This document shows positions 47,945 to 60,985 of a stretch of DNA of 64,000 nucleotides, one piece after another. Below the pieces are notes generated by a model. The model saw only the letters and a list, made by a program, of their open reading frames with translations. It had not been told where the DNA came from and made no database searches. This DNA is from Apostichopus japonicus. Taxonomy: Eukaryota > Echinodermata > Holothuroidea > Aspidochirotida > Stichopodidae. The stretch spans positions 19,708,376-19,772,375 of the forward strand of contig NC_092567.1 of NCBI RefSeq assembly GCF_037975245.1, in the 5' to 3' direction. The position numbers and the translations under genes are program-made. The stretch's first letter is position 1. Each line of letters opens with the position of its first letter.

Positions 47945-50245
47945 AGATCCGTGAACAGTACAGATCACGTACATTTGTACCGCTGGTATAATGGCGCTCT
48001 ATAAAACTTTGAATGCTTGTTACCCAACTAAAGTTATTAATTTAATTAAAAAGACTGTAACACTGGCATGCATCGCATTGTGCTTCCAATCAAACATATC
48101 TTTCACTTTTGCACGTCTACTAATTGCATGCCCAAAAATATACCAAAGTCTGTTGGATAGTAAAATGTTAAGTTTCATTACAGTATGATTTGTGGAACTT
48201 TTCTTCAAACTTATCAGCAGTGCAAAGGACAGTCATGGAAGTTTTGGGCAATTCTATCTTTATTTAAGACTTATTAAGTAAACTTATTATCTTTATCAAT
48301 TTCTAAAATGAGTATTATTATCGAAAAAGATACGGAAAAGATTCGTGTTCAAATATTATCGTCTCTGATATATGTTTTGTTGACAATGGCCAGATAATAT
48401 TGCGTTTTTTTGTTTGTGTAACGTCGCTTACATAATGTCAACGGTCCATGCCATTCGAAAAATGACATTATTCACTTTCGCAAATGGGTCCCAAGACGGC
48501 AACTAACATATATTACGCAGTGGGAATACATGATCTTGAATATTCAATACAGCTTAATTGACTTTGTGACCTTCAAACCTTTAACCACTTTAAGGAATAA
48601 CGAAGGCAGGGATCGAAGACAATTCATATTATTCAGTAACCTCAAAACTCTCGAATATTCGATTTTTAAGTTAACCGCTTCCTGTTTGAATGAATACGCT
48701 CGCCTCACCACAATGCACAGTAAGCCGCCATTGATTACGCAATGCGCCTGAAATTCCATATTGATGACGTCAGGGATTAAGTCCAGCTGTTATTTACTGT
48801 TTGTTTTCCAATGAATCCCATGTCGATTTGTAAAATTATATGATCTGGAACTGTGAAAGTGCTTTGAAATGATTTTAATGTTGCGTGCTCTCCAACAACA
48901 AAGCAGTATACGCGGTTAAGCTACGTAATCTACACAATTGACTGTATGATACATTAGAAATGTCAAGTCCGTTCTATAAGCAACAATTTTTGCATAAAAA
49001 TTCACCACTTTAAAGGCATTGCAAAATGCTTTTGCACGCCAAAAAAATATCACATTTTCATGAAGATAAAATCATTTTCATCAGCAGTACCATTATTATA
49101 TTTGATTTGCTGCTTTTGTCGATCTAGATGAAATTGCAGAAATTTTACTTCCTGTGCCCATATATAAAGTGAAATCTCACGTAATTGGATATAATATATT
49201 ATAATGCAGGGACTCATTTCACGAGGCCCTAGAGATAAACAGATATGTTACTAAGCCGTGACAGCCACCATTATCAAAACTAGTTTCGTGTACTGCTTAA
49301 AATCCCTTTCCTGAGTCAGTATACGCAAAGGAATAATTCTGTGACTGTTCCTGATTATTGAGCCACAGCGTGACATTCCACGTTTCGCATTTTCATAGAA
49401 AGCGAACAAGGGAAAACAATGGTGAATGTTAATATTAATTTAATACACAATGTTTCACAAAAAGATTACTTATATAGATACTGTCTTGCATGATCCTTTT
49501 ATCATATTAAATTTTGTGTGTATATCTTCCATAAAGTCTATACCGATCATCCAATGGGATCTCATGTCAGACAGTTAAACTTCTGTCATAGAAAACATGC
49601 TAAAAGAAAATGACCGAAACCCTGCCAGCCTCGGGATGAGTTGTGATGTTGGGTTTCTAAGGATAAAAAACTATATACCACGTAGCTCAAAACTAAGTGG
49701 ACATATTGCATCCATCGATCTTGGGTCTCAGCTAGCCTGGGGTGTAACAAAGTTATCATTTTTTTCAATGAACACTTTTCGACACGAATCTCCTTCAAAA
49801 TATTAACTTAGCCTTGGAGTTTTAATGTGACAAAATCGAATATTAAAATTGATTTTTTGTTTTTTTATCCTTTAAAACGAAAGACATTGTTGACTGCATC
49901 GATGAGAAGGACATCATACGTTTTGTCGTAAAGATACGGACAAAGTGATCAATTGAGATCTGGCTCAGGGGCATAAAAATATAGAAGATAATACTGGAGA
50001 AATATAGACATCAGGTAGAGAAATGGTAACGCATTCCGATTGCACTTTGCTCTACACAGGAAAGTGTACAAATACGAATAATCAATCTTAAATTTGTCTT
50101 TGTACTTGGTGCATGTCCAGTAAATAAGTTGCTATTACAGGCAATTCAATTGTGTTTGGAATAACAAGATAAGCACGACAATGTAAGGTATTAATTTATG
50201 AAAGCAATCTTTGTTGGATATAAGACATTATCTTCATTTAACTTA
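47945..50245. other. No recognisable gene
   Basis: AT-rich, with short overlapping open frames on both strands only. Confidence 0.5.
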
Positions 50246-50249
50246 ACAG

Positions 50250-50615
50250 GTAATGATGATGATGATTGTCGAGGTGGTGGTGGTTGTGGTAGTGGTGGTA
50301 ATGATGATGGTGGTGGTAGTGATAATAATGATGCTGATGACGATGATAATTATGATGATGATTGCGGAGGTGGTGGTGGTAGTGGTAGTAATGATGGTGA
50401 TGATGATGATGGTGGTAGTGTTGCTGGTGGTGGTGGTAATGATGATGATTATGATAATGATGATGATCATAATGATGATTGTGGTGGTGGTGGTGATGAT
50501 GGTGGTGGTAGTGATAATAATGATGATGAGGATAATGATGATGATGAGGATGGTAATGATGATTGCGGAGGTGTGGTAGTAGTGGTGGTAGTGATGATGA
50601 TGATGCTGATGATGC

Positions 50616-50702
<87 letters not shown>

Positions 50703-50975
50703 CGATGATGATGATGATGACGATGATGACGATGATGACGATGATGACGATGATGACGATGATGACGATGATGACGATGATGACGATGATGACGATGATG
50801 ACGATGATGACGACAATGACGATGATGACGACGATGACGACGATGACGATGATGACGATGATGACGATGATGACGATGATGACGACGATGACGACTACGA
50901 TGACGACGATGACGATGACGACGATGACGACGACGACGACGATGATGACGATGACGATGACGATGATGATGATCG
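50250..50975. repeat. GAT/GAC/GGT trinucleotide array, about 725 bp
   Basis: Three zones: mixed GGT/GAT/AAT triplets (50250-50600), nearly pure GAT (50600-50700), and GAT-GAC alternation grading into GAC-rich (50700-50970). Triplet period is kept almost throughout, so all six frames are open. Poly-Asp, poly-Met/Thr, poly-His/Arg, poly-Ile/Val and poly-Ser frames result. There is no evidence that any is translated. Confidence 0.95.
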
Positions 50976-50979
50976 TGAT

Positions 50980-51505
50980 TTGGCACAGCAAACTGGTTTA
51001 AATCTACGCAGAAAATCTTCGAGTGACGGGTTGTCCAATTGCGTGTAAATAATATATGATTTGTCCAGAATACTACACTCGAAATGCAGGGTACAACCAT
51101 TCGTACACAGTTTGACCTGTCAATTGCTTGTCAATTTAAACGTAATCTATCGAATGACCTAATATTGTTTACTTACATTTCCTGCTCCTGTAGTTAAATG
51201 AAGCAATGAAATTCAAGTCACGGCACAGGTCACTTTGTAATCATCGATATTGAGTTATGGCACAACCAATTACGTTAGTTTCCAAATCAGTAATCTTATA
51301 TTAAACATTATATTCAGTTGTGACGGAAAGGGGTTATTCTACTTTGGAGTTAAAAGAATTTGAAAATCTTTGACGGTCGCGCGGTACAAAGCAACGGTCA
51401 CGTAGAATAATTGGACAAGGTACAACCATACGATATATCCAGTGCACTTTCGGTACGCACATTTTGGTCATTTTTGCAATTTCATCGCCTTTTTGGATGT
51501 TGTTG
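50980..51505. other. No recognisable feature
   Basis: Sequence between the trinucleotide array and the fold-back MITE. Nothing identified. Confidence 0.5.
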
Positions 51506-51509
51506 TTTC

Positions 51510-51818
51510 ACCCAATATACTCACAGAACACAGTTACTACTGTAAATCTTAACCTTTTTTTTACCAAAATAAAAGCTGGGTCGTGCTAGAAATCGGTAGC
51601 ATGTGCTATTAGGATTACACTAAGAACTGGGGATATGTATAAACCCTACTAATCCAGTTTGATTCATATGCTGGGACTACCTACATCCTCAGTTCTTACT
51701 GTTAAACTAATAGCACATGCTACAAAATTATCAGACATGTCAGCACAATCCAGTATTTACTGTGGTACAAAGTTTTAAGATTTACAGTAATTACTGTAAA
51801 CTTTGTGTGAATCGGCTG
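51510..51818. mobile_element. Fold-back MITE, copy 2 (reverse orientation)
   Basis: Left end ACCCAATATACTCACAGAAC and right end GTGTGAATCGGCTG, the reverse complement layout of copies 1, 3 and 4. Flanks carry GTTGTTTC on the left and GTTGTTTA on the right, a 7-of-8 match for an 8-bp target duplication. Confidence 0.88.
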
Positions 51819-51829
51819 GTTGTTTATAG

Positions 51830-52430
51830 CATTCAAGATACCAAACCGTCCATTGCATTTTGGCATATTTTGTTCTACATATGCTCAACGTATACTGAAC
51901 CGTAACAAAAGTACTACATGTTTATTAAGTTCTGTTCACATATAAGGTTTGTTACCTATTACAAATACTTCTTATAAAATCCACTCATAACATTTTCATT
52001 GTTCGCGTACTGTTTGCAGTAAATTTATCAGGTAGTTTTTTAGCACTTGTTTGATTCCCTATAGGAACTGTGACCTACGAAGAGTCTTTTCAGAACGAAA
52101 AGGAGAATAGCTTGAACGCAAAGACCTTTTGATATCGAAATAATTCTCCTCTATGCAGTAAAGCAGGTAAAAACAGAGAACAGACAAGTGACTTCAGGCT
52201 GTTAGGTTGCTAAGAAACAAGAATGTTTTTGTGATATTAGCAGAAACAATTGCCCAGCAGGCAATGCCACTTGACATTCAGTTGGAAGTAGAAGACGCTA
52301 AGAAATCTTCATCATTTAAAAAAGGGATCTTATCCTACAGTGATAAGGATTATGAGCTATGCATGTATATTTGTTTTGAACTTGAACGTTATAGCTAATC
52401 TTTATTATTAAGTTGCATTGGTTTATGAAA
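51830..52430. other. No recognisable gene
   Basis: A 63-codon frame at 52207-52398 has no recognisable motif. Confidence 0.5.
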
Positions 52431-52433
52431 AAA

Positions 52434-52737
52434 AATTATGATGTTCTTTTCTCATTTCTAAAGTGTACCGATATGGTAACCTCCCCAAATTATGTAGGTA
52501 GAGTGATGAGATTGTCTCTGACGCAAACTATTCTACAAAACAGCCTTATTTTGCGAGAGTATGACGTCACGTACTGTAAGACGTCTTCAAAGTTATCGTA
52601 CAATAAAACGTAATAATACCTGTTAAAGCTCCTATTTTAATAATAATAATAACAATTATAATGTCTTTCTCTCATCTCTAAAGTGTACCCAATAAAGTAA
52701 CCTCCCAAACCTGAAATTATCTAGGCAGAGTGATCAT
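52434..52737. repeat. Pair of diverged tandem repeats, about 75 bp each, 222 bp apart
   Basis: 52434-52510 and 52656-52737 share ATTATxATGT, TCTCATxTCTAAAGTGTACC, AGTAACCTCCC(C)AA, AATTAT and TAGxTAGAGTGAT. Both are preceded by poly-A or AAT-rich sequence. Confidence 0.65.
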
Positions 52738-53004
52738 AATTACACTTAATTTGTGTGCCCAAAAATAGTACGAATATTTCCACTCTAGGCCTTAAAATAT
52801 TGCGGACTGAGACAATTAGCAGTCAACATCCATTAAACAATGCGTGTGTAACCTTCTGCATAGTGTATATTTGCTATTCAACGAAGAGAATATTCGATTA
52901 AGAAAAGAATTGAAAAGGTATTGGTTCTACCAAAAGATCAATGCCAAGGTCTTTCCATCGATTCATTTGTTACGTCCTTGATGAAGATATTTTTTGTGTG
53001 GAAT

Positions 53005-53585
53005 TAGGAGATTTTATTATTATAATTATTATTATTATTATAATTATTCTTATTAGTATTACACACAATTTATATGGCGCTATCTTATACAGAACAAAGT
53101 AGTATCCGGTGGCGCTTTACAACCTAACACCACGGAAAATTACACTTTAAAAGGTGGCAGAGAACATATTTGTCTTTAAATTCTTTTTAAACACGTAGCA
53201 AATATAGGTGTTTTGAACCTTAGTTTGTAGTGTATTCCATTCCTGTGGCCTCAGCAACTAGAAAAGCTCCATCCCCAAACAGTGAACTATTATTTAAAGG
53301 CACGACAAAGGAAGTAGAACCAGAGGACGACCTATAACCTACAGTTAAACTATACACTGATGATTCCCCAACTCTAAAGTCACCCACGATTAAAACATTA
53401 GGTGCATGACATTTAACACAATACATACGTAGAGTAAACGAATAATATTCTGTACTTAACGGGGGAAGCCAGTGGAGATCCCTGAGACAAGGTGTACTTT
53501 TATCGTACTTCTTATTATTAAATAGTAGTTTGGTAGAGAAGTTTTGAACCCTTTTTAATTTAACGAGGGTTGAATTGGATTACCT
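53005..53585 (-). pseudogene. 5'-truncated CR1/L2-like LINE, reverse transcriptase C-terminal end and 3' UTR
   Basis: Minus-strand translation gives LVKLKRVQNFSTKLLFNNKKYDKSTPCLRDLHWLPP and onward in segments, matching the family pattern LxxVQNxAARxx..HITPxLxxLHWLPV. Later comes VVPLNNSSLFGDGAFLVAEA, matching the GDRAFxxAAPxxWN block. The 3' UTR has the GTAAAGCGCC and GCGCCATATAAATTGTG elements typical of these LINE or linked SINE tails. It ends in (TTA/TAA)n at about 53010-53050 on this strand. Substitutions and a stop after the AEATGMEYTTN stretch show it is inactive. Only the last part of the element is present, as expected for incomplete target-primed reverse transcription. Confidence 0.85.
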
Positions 53586-53589
53586 ATAT

Positions 53590-54720
53590 AACAGGCTATT
53601 TACACTAATGTAATTGCGATATAACTAATGATGGCAAAATCTGTATCAAACACACTTTACTTCAAATGAGTAGGTATGGAACTAATAACGATGTAACGTG
53701 TACATAGCTTTCTTGCAACTTCTAACCAGTGTGCTTTTCGAAAGACAAATTAGAATCCGTCCAAACCCCTAAGTAATATATGCACAAAACTATATTTATA
53801 TGCATATTCATTGTTAATATTTTTACCAGATGTGACACAATGTTCCTATTGATTTTATATACGTAGTAACGTGTACCTAGCCTTGTTGACGAGTCTAATT
53901 TTGAGGGGAAGGAATCTGTTTATATTATCTCACACATGAACCAATGTTTCGTCAATATATCACGACAAATCATATTCAGTATATATGTAAATGTAGATTC
54001 TAACGTGTATATGATTGCAATACTTTGTATGACAGCAAGCATGTTTCTAACGAGGCTGTTCGTAAAATGCTTACGTGCTTATATCGACTATTAGTGCTTT
54101 GTGGCACATGTAAATTATCGTGTTACAAGACATGCCGTGTTTTCCTACTGATTTCAAAACCAAATATTTTAGAGATACAATATCTTAAGATAGTTGCAAA
54201 CTGATAAATCATAAAAACTTCACAGGTATATACATGCACAAACTTATTGTAAATTCTCATCTTATTACACGTCTTTCTTCTGTCTGAAAAAAGAAGTAAT
54301 TTTGTCAGATTATGACATCGATTGTAATATGGATATCAAAACGTTTCTTCAGTTATCTTACTGGAAGACATTTGCACGCAACACGAGTGATAACTTTTTA
54401 GTATTTATCGTGACAGTTCATAGCTGCACTAATGTGTATCTATCGGAGGGATCTAACATATGTTCTGATAAAAAGTATAGCAAACTGCTTACGTTCCAGC
54501 AATACAAAAGGTTCTTGTCAGCAATTGAATGGTTGTTACTAATGTTAACAGTTCATTTGTTCATATAATCTTTCGGGTTTCGGGTACTCCAAACAGTATG
54601 ATACGTATCTAATAAGTATTCCAAAATCAAGTAATTATAGTCTGTGGTATAAAACATCGTTCATTCTTACAGTAAAGTTTCATAAACTTTCTTTCAACAT
54701 GTGACTTGATGTCTCACATT
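53590..54720. other. No recognisable gene
   Basis: AT-rich. An 88-codon plus-strand frame at 54302-54568 is unrecognised. Confidence 0.5.
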
Positions 54721-54732
54721 TTTGTCTACAGC

Positions 54733-55044
54733 CAGCCGATTCACACAGAGATTACAGTAACTACTGTAAATCTTAAAGTTTTTTACCACAGTAAAAACTG
54801 GATCGTGTTGACAAATCTGATAAATCGGTAGCAGGTGCTATAAGGATTACAGTAAGAACTGAGGATATGTGTAATCCCAACATAGCCCAACAACTTGATT
54901 TGTTGGAATTACACATACTGTATCATCAGTTCTTACTGTAATCCTAATAGCACATGCTACCAATTTATAGCACGATCCAGTATTTGCTGTGGTACAAAAC
55001 TTATAAATTTACAGTAGCACCTGTGTTCTCTGTGTGTAGCGGGT
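54733..55044. mobile_element. Fold-back MITE, copy 3, with perfect 8-bp target duplication
   Basis: Ends CAGCCGATTCACACAGAGAT and TCTCTGTGTGTAGCGGGT. Flanked on both sides by TCTACAGC (54725-54732 and 55045-55052). 312 bp long, with arms that can pair over nearly the whole length. The 8-bp duplication places the family with hAT-type mobilisation. Confidence 0.92.
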
Positions 55045-55054
55045 TCTACAGCAG

Positions 55055-56090
55055 TTCCATTACATTGTTTAGGTCACTATAACGTTCTCTTCTAATGCCA
55101 TTCAAAGATGGAAAGTAGTCAAACCGTATGTTCGTTTATTTAATTAATGTTCATTGTGGTCATATGCTATTAGGTTAATACTAATGTATATCAACAATGC
55201 TAACCTCCCGAGACTATTGATGGAAACGAAAAGTGTCATTATAATTATTCGCTGATGATTCTCCTTGAATGAAAGGAAAATCAATTTTAATTAATTAAAA
55301 TAACAGAATGATGAATATTTGCTGAGGTTAAAGTGGAAACCATAGTGACCTGACGTACTGACACTTCGAAAGAACGTTTGCCACTGTGACGTCATCATAT
55401 TGGAATACACATGTTACGAAACAGGATCACGCAGAAAGGTTTTTATGTGAAAACCAATCCAATACCCTTCTCCTCCCTTCCGCCGAAATAGAAAAAAGAA
55501 CATGATTGGTATTAATAATCAATATTAAAAGCGCCTAAGCTGTTGACATTTTCACAATACACTTGTTAGAGTTCATCTAAAAGCACTGACATGGTATCAT
55601 GTTTAATCTGAGTTTCCGCGTCCAATATGTATATGGCTTGATCAGTTTTAACTGCTTATAACAGACAACGTTAACAAGTTTAAACTGAAGTCTGTTATAA
55701 CACCGTAACACATGTCAGACCTGTCAGCAGATGCTACTGTGGAAGAAGTACTAACACACGAATTCATTACTCAGTGGCTGATTCAACTAATGACTAATGA
55801 CAGCTGTCCCTATGTTTGACTAGTCAGTATCCCTTGTAAAGATGATTCAAAATGCAGATTGAAAGCATGTTGCAGTAAAGTTTCATCCGCTTTCTGTTAA
55901 AATGTGGACAAAATTATTGGCGAACCCTTTAGAGTAGTCTGGTTAGTTCAGTATATCATTGTGCATATGATTGTGTGTTTAGTATTTTCTGTTTGTATGT
56001 CCTTCTCAGTAGCAACTGGTCTTAAATGTAACACATGTTTAGAAATTATAACATACATCCGTTTTGACTGATTAACGGGTATACTCACCT
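55055..56090. other. No recognisable feature
   Basis: Sequence between two fold-back MITEs. Nothing identified. Confidence 0.5.
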
Positions 56091-56092
56091 TT

Positions 56093-56401
56093 CAGCCGAT
56101 TCACACAGAGATAATGGCAACTATACTGTAAATCTTAAAACTTTGTACCACAGTAAAAACTGGATCGTGCTGACAAATCTGATAAATCGGTAGCATGTGC
56201 TATTATGATTACAGTAAGAACTGAGGATATGTGTAATCCCAACAAATCTCAACAACTGCATTTGTTGGAATTACACGTATCGTCAGTTCTTACTGTAATC
56301 CTAATAGCACATGCTACTGATTTATAGCACGATCTAGTTTTTACTTTGGTACAAAACTTTAAGATTTACAGTATTTACTGTTTTCTGTGTGTGTATCGGG
56401 T
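56093..56401. mobile_element. Fold-back MITE, copy 4
   Basis: Ends CAGCCGATTCACACAGAGAT and TGTGTGTATCGGGT, same interior as copies 1 and 3 (GATAAATCGGTAGCATGTGC, TCAGTTCTTACTGTAATCCT). No target duplication is visible, as for copy 1. Confidence 0.88.
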
Positions 56402-56404
56402 GAA

Positions 56405-59205
56405 CGTTATCAGTTTTAACTGACAATGCCATGAGAATCGGGTGGAGTTTCAAAGACAGCATTGTACAAAAGAACGAGTTTTACAGACAGTTGTCTCCCC
56501 ATGTGTAATATTTTTGCTTGACCGAACGTTCTTTCACGTTCTTTTGCCTTTAACTATATATTTTTTATGATAATTAATTTTATAGTTATTGCGCTCATAA
56601 CCCTTAACTCCTACAAGTTGTATAACTCAAATCTGATATGTAATACTTGTTCATATTTCTGATGGATGTATATATCCTTTAGTACACACGTCGAATTCTG
56701 TGGTTAATAAAAGGCTCCAAAATGTCAATAAACGACAAACTGCTTTTGAAAGATATAGCAGAATTCTCTTTACCTTTTTCGTTTATTATTATTTATTCAA
56801 CCACTTGTAATGTGTGCAACTTCCAAGTTCGCTGGAAATTTCCCTTTGCGCTAAATTTTAATTAAATTATAACTGAAGAGAGTGTCTTCTCTCGGAAAGA
56901 AGTACGTCAAAGTCATACAGAGCAATTACTTTTACTCGCATTATTCATTATATTTCTAAATTAAATTTGAGAAGAAATCGAGTAATGCCAGCAAAATGAC
57001 AACATACATAGTTTCGTAACACGAGAGTCATTGTGGTGTGAGGTGGAATGATTACAGTGCGCATGTTCAAACGACAGCGGCGCAGATGGCACCAATAATT
57101 TTTCATGGATTAGAAAGTCGTTTTTTTTAACTTTTACCAAAATAATTGTCGTGTCATTTAGCCTCAGAAAGCATTGTCATCGTAAAAGAATGGGTTATAA
57201 ATAACTTTTCCATTTCTTTCATCTGAATGAGTTTTGTGGTACTTTTTTTCTACAAGATGCGGAGCTCTGAAATGATCGTACATTGTATTGAAATCAATCA
57301 AATTAAATCATGTTATGGACTATAGGCGCCTGAAATATCACAACTCAACGAGTGAGATATATCCACTCGTACTATTAATTTCCCCTTTTTTATTCGATGC
57401 ATAAACTAGTTGAAAACCTTAGTTATTGCAACGTTACTTATAAACCTGTCGTAATCATTTTGAGAGACATATGTTCAGAATTTCTTCCAACCCCAATAAA
57501 AAAAATGTGTCAAATCTATGCAACGTGGTTGTAGTTAACCAAGCAGCAAACCCTAATATAAGCTGACAAGTGAAAGTTTGAGCAAAATTAATCGACCAGT
57601 CACATCCCGCCCAGGAAATCAAGTAATGATGGCGTGAAAGCGTGATAATTTTTCTTGTAAAACTTTACAAATTGACCGCATTACGAGTAAGTGATATCTT
57701 AAAATAGAAGTATGGCAAAACATGGAAAATAATGTGATCATGTGTTGCTTACTAGGGCGCACGTAAATGATAGAATATTAAATCATGATTTATTTATATA
57801 CGCTTAAATTAGTTCCAAATGGCATGTCTCATCTCGTCAAGATGCCACTACCGTGACAGAAGATGAATCGCTAACGGCTTGTGAGAGATATCGTTTCCTG
57901 AACATTGAAGGTAATTCCTTGTTTTGTATGTCTTTGCTACAAAATATACGTCACCACGTGTGGAGATCAACAATTTGTTTTGACATTTGCCCTGACACCT
58001 ACAAACTGACGATACTGGTAATATTCAAATGCAGCATTTAGTCTACACACAAAAACTCCCAGAGGTAAACCAGTTAACATAAAAAAAAAATACTGGTTGT
58101 CTCATATAACGCAGATGTTCGTCTCATGTTACAGAGATATCATATAAATGCCCATATTTCTAGTACTGAAAACATATTCAAATACGAATTCAGAACAAGT
58201 GTGCTAAAGTCGACTTAATTAAAGGAAATCCCTTTGTCCGGAACATATTACAAATTCTAACTATGAAAGAACGCGGTGCGCATATATCATATTTCTCTGT
58301 AAGAAACGTGTGTATACATATGAGTTTTTTTAGTCCATGTCAGCGCGCGCGTAGCACCGTGGTATTGGAAACAACAACACTCTGTGTGTGCTTATTGAAC
58401 AAACCTGAAACATTAAGCAACTAAACAGTACACGATCAATTGTTTCATCAACAATTCAGTTAATTGAAGAAAGATCTATGGGAGTTCATCATGTCATGAC
58501 GTGACACTTGTATTGAAATCATGTTACTTTCCTACTCATGAGAATAAGTAAAAGATGGGTTATTAATGTTCATTATCTATATGGTAATGTTTTACCTCAT
58601 TACTAACAGTAAATATATTTTCAAATTGTGATATAATAATCGCAGTAAAATGTAACTGAAAACTATAGACCGTTGATTATCATGACTTCCATTTACACTA
58701 TATGGATGTAGTACAGTTATGGTATACAAAATGGTGATTGTCAATCGACGTTTCCATACCTTATTGGGAGAAGGAAAGACGTTTCAAGGATAGAAACACT
58801 AACTTTAAATTAAATCGATGTTACCAAATCTATTTATGGTGTTAGAATTTACAAGTAATCAGATGTAAGACCAGTATACGTGTCTAGTACTGTACTAAAT
58901 TAAGCTTTACTTTCTGTGTTTCATATATCGCACACAATTGATTCCGTGCATATTACCATAGCGGAAAATAACATGTTACAATGCTATCATTACTGTGATA
59001 CAATCAACCAAATATCAGTTAGTTTGATCTAATATCGGTAAACAAAGGAGGATGCTCGGTTACTTACTTATTGCTGCAATAACTATTATACTTTAGCTGC
59101 AGTATATTATATCAACAATTTTTACAATTCATGACGTTACGAAACCATGCAAAGTCTAACACTGTCAGAGATTGATAAGCTCATCAATAAGCCAAAACTT
59201 TATTC
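56405..59205. other. No recognisable gene
   Basis: AT-rich with short open frames only. No repeat family seen. Confidence 0.5.
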
Positions 59206-59212
59206 TCAAGAG

Positions 59213-59444
59213 ATGTATGTATGTATGTATTTTAGATCCTCAACTCGCGAAGAAGCCTCATTGGCTTATCAAAGCCGCAAGCTGACCGAAGACAGTCTCT
59301 TAGATTCATTTTTAACGTCCATGATTATGAATTGTCAATTATCAACAACTTTGAAACTGGACGACATACACAACTCTTGGTGTGACTCGAACTCGGGACC
59401 TCATGATTGAAAGGTACCGGCGTTAACCACTGAGCTAACACTCC
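59213..59444 (-). mobile_element. tRNA-derived SINE, family 2, copy B
   Basis: On the minus strand it begins GGAGTGTTAGCTCAGTGGTT (A box) with B box GAGTTCGAGTC, then the same body as copy A at 29.3 kb. It ends in a (CATA)n tail (plus strand ATGTATGT, 59213-59230). It differs from copy A by scattered substitutions. Confidence 0.88.
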
Positions 59445-59853
59445 ACACTCCAGATGTTTTAGGGTTAAATGCTGGAAGTTTTTTTTATTGACTCCACGAA
59501 ATCATCATCATGAATATATGAGTGACTTACTTCTAATTACTCGTTCCTATTTGCTCCACATTATATCAAGTTAACTACAAACGCGCAATTTGTGTTCCAA
59601 CAGTTGCCTATGTATGATGATGTCAAATATCTCGAAAATTGATTGAATAATTGATCGCACTGAAGATAACAAACGTTTATTGATCCTTTTCCTAAATTAA
59701 TCCTTAATCGAAGAGACAGAGGTTTACCATTAACATTTAGGTTTGAACTGTGGAAATTAGTTATCATAGAAAATAAATTGCATTAAAGGAACATTTCATA
59801 CATTTTAGCATGAATAAATGCGTATATCTTGAGGAGCTAGAGAATGTAGACAC

Positions 59854-60288
59854 ATGACATATACAGTATTTTGTAGTCTGTATTTATCACGTGTCAATGT
59901 TAAAGTATTAACTAAATGTTTACTTTCATATCGCAATAATTCTGTGGTTCAATGGTGTTTTAATTTCACGAAACGACTGTTGAGATGGAACGATTTCTAT
60001 GGACTTGTTAACTTGGCATGCATTGGAATAGTACATGAAATATGTCACACACTTACTATGGTGACACTGTTTCAATTCTTCTTGCGCCGAATTGTGTCAT
60101 CAGCTGGTCTTTTATATGAAATATCTGATGTAAACTGGAAACGTTGCGTCGAATGCGCGAAGTTTTCATTCACGCAACATTATTTTGTTTACCATTGTAT
60201 TATAACATATTTTGACTGTACAAAATTTGTCCATGAACGTGAAACAAACAAATCGGGATTGTTGGTTGTTTGCACAAGAATGCGGTAG
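59854..60288 (+). other. Longest non-repeat open frame (144 codons), function unknown
   Basis: It opens with an ATG and has several hydrophobic and Cys/His-containing stretches (for example LVNLACIGIVHEICHTLTMV). I recognise no domain. In AT-rich sequence of this length a frame of this size can arise by chance, and there are no convincing splice or promoter signals. Listed because it is the best unassigned frame. Confidence 0.15.
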
Positions 60289-60865
60289 CTGTATTAACAG
60301 ATAATTGATGTGTAAATGTTTATGCTACAAGAGGTGGACCATTTTCAAAGAAGATAACTTAGGAGGATTCCCTTAATTTGTAGTTAATCGCCTTTGCACA
60401 AAACGTCGTACAGTCGCGCAAATAGACTTACGCGCTGAAATGTAAACTGAATCAGTTTGCTCTGGTTTGATATATTGTATTAATACAAGTATACTGATTT
60501 CCAACACCGTAAAGGTTTAAACTATTTCATAACAAACATAATCGTGTGGCATCAGCTTCAACCACATTCATATGGTATGCTTATGCTGAGCCTGTACAAT
60601 GCGATCGGGTCGTACGAAGTTGTTATTATCGTTGTTTTCACTAACTGGTGGGCTATATACTCCTTTAAAACACCAGTTAACCTCTGTTCTTCATTCTTAA
60701 CAAATAATGAATAACAAAGTAAGATCATTATGAAATATGCAAATTTGTCAATAAACATAACAAAAATCATGAATATTGAAGACATCACAGTTCATTTCAG
60801 CACAGTGCAGTTTAACACAGTTCAGTTTAACTCATATCGCCTCGATGGAAGTAAACAATATTTGA

Positions 60866-60985
60866 AAAATGTGTGACTGAGTATTCATATAACAATACAA
60901 AACTGTAAAAATTGTGTGACGGAGTATTCAAATAACAATCAAAAAAGCTGTGTAACAGGGGTATTCGAATAATAATAATATGTAC
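60866..60985. repeat. Degenerate tandem repeat, about 40-bp unit, three copies
   Basis: The unit GTGTGACxGAGTATTCAxATAACAAT occurs at 60870 and 60914, and as GTGTAACAGGGGTATTCGAATAATAAT at 60950. Confidence 0.65.

Noticed and set aside
50198-51100. Several long overlapping open frames (up to 285 codons) on both strands
   Set aside because: They are poly-Asp, poly-His, poly-Ser, poly-Met and similar translations of one GAT/GAC triplet repeat; every frame is open for the same reason.
52434-60985. Direct repeats as CRISPR arrays
   Set aside because: Repeats are few, diverged and unevenly spaced, and the genome is clearly animal.
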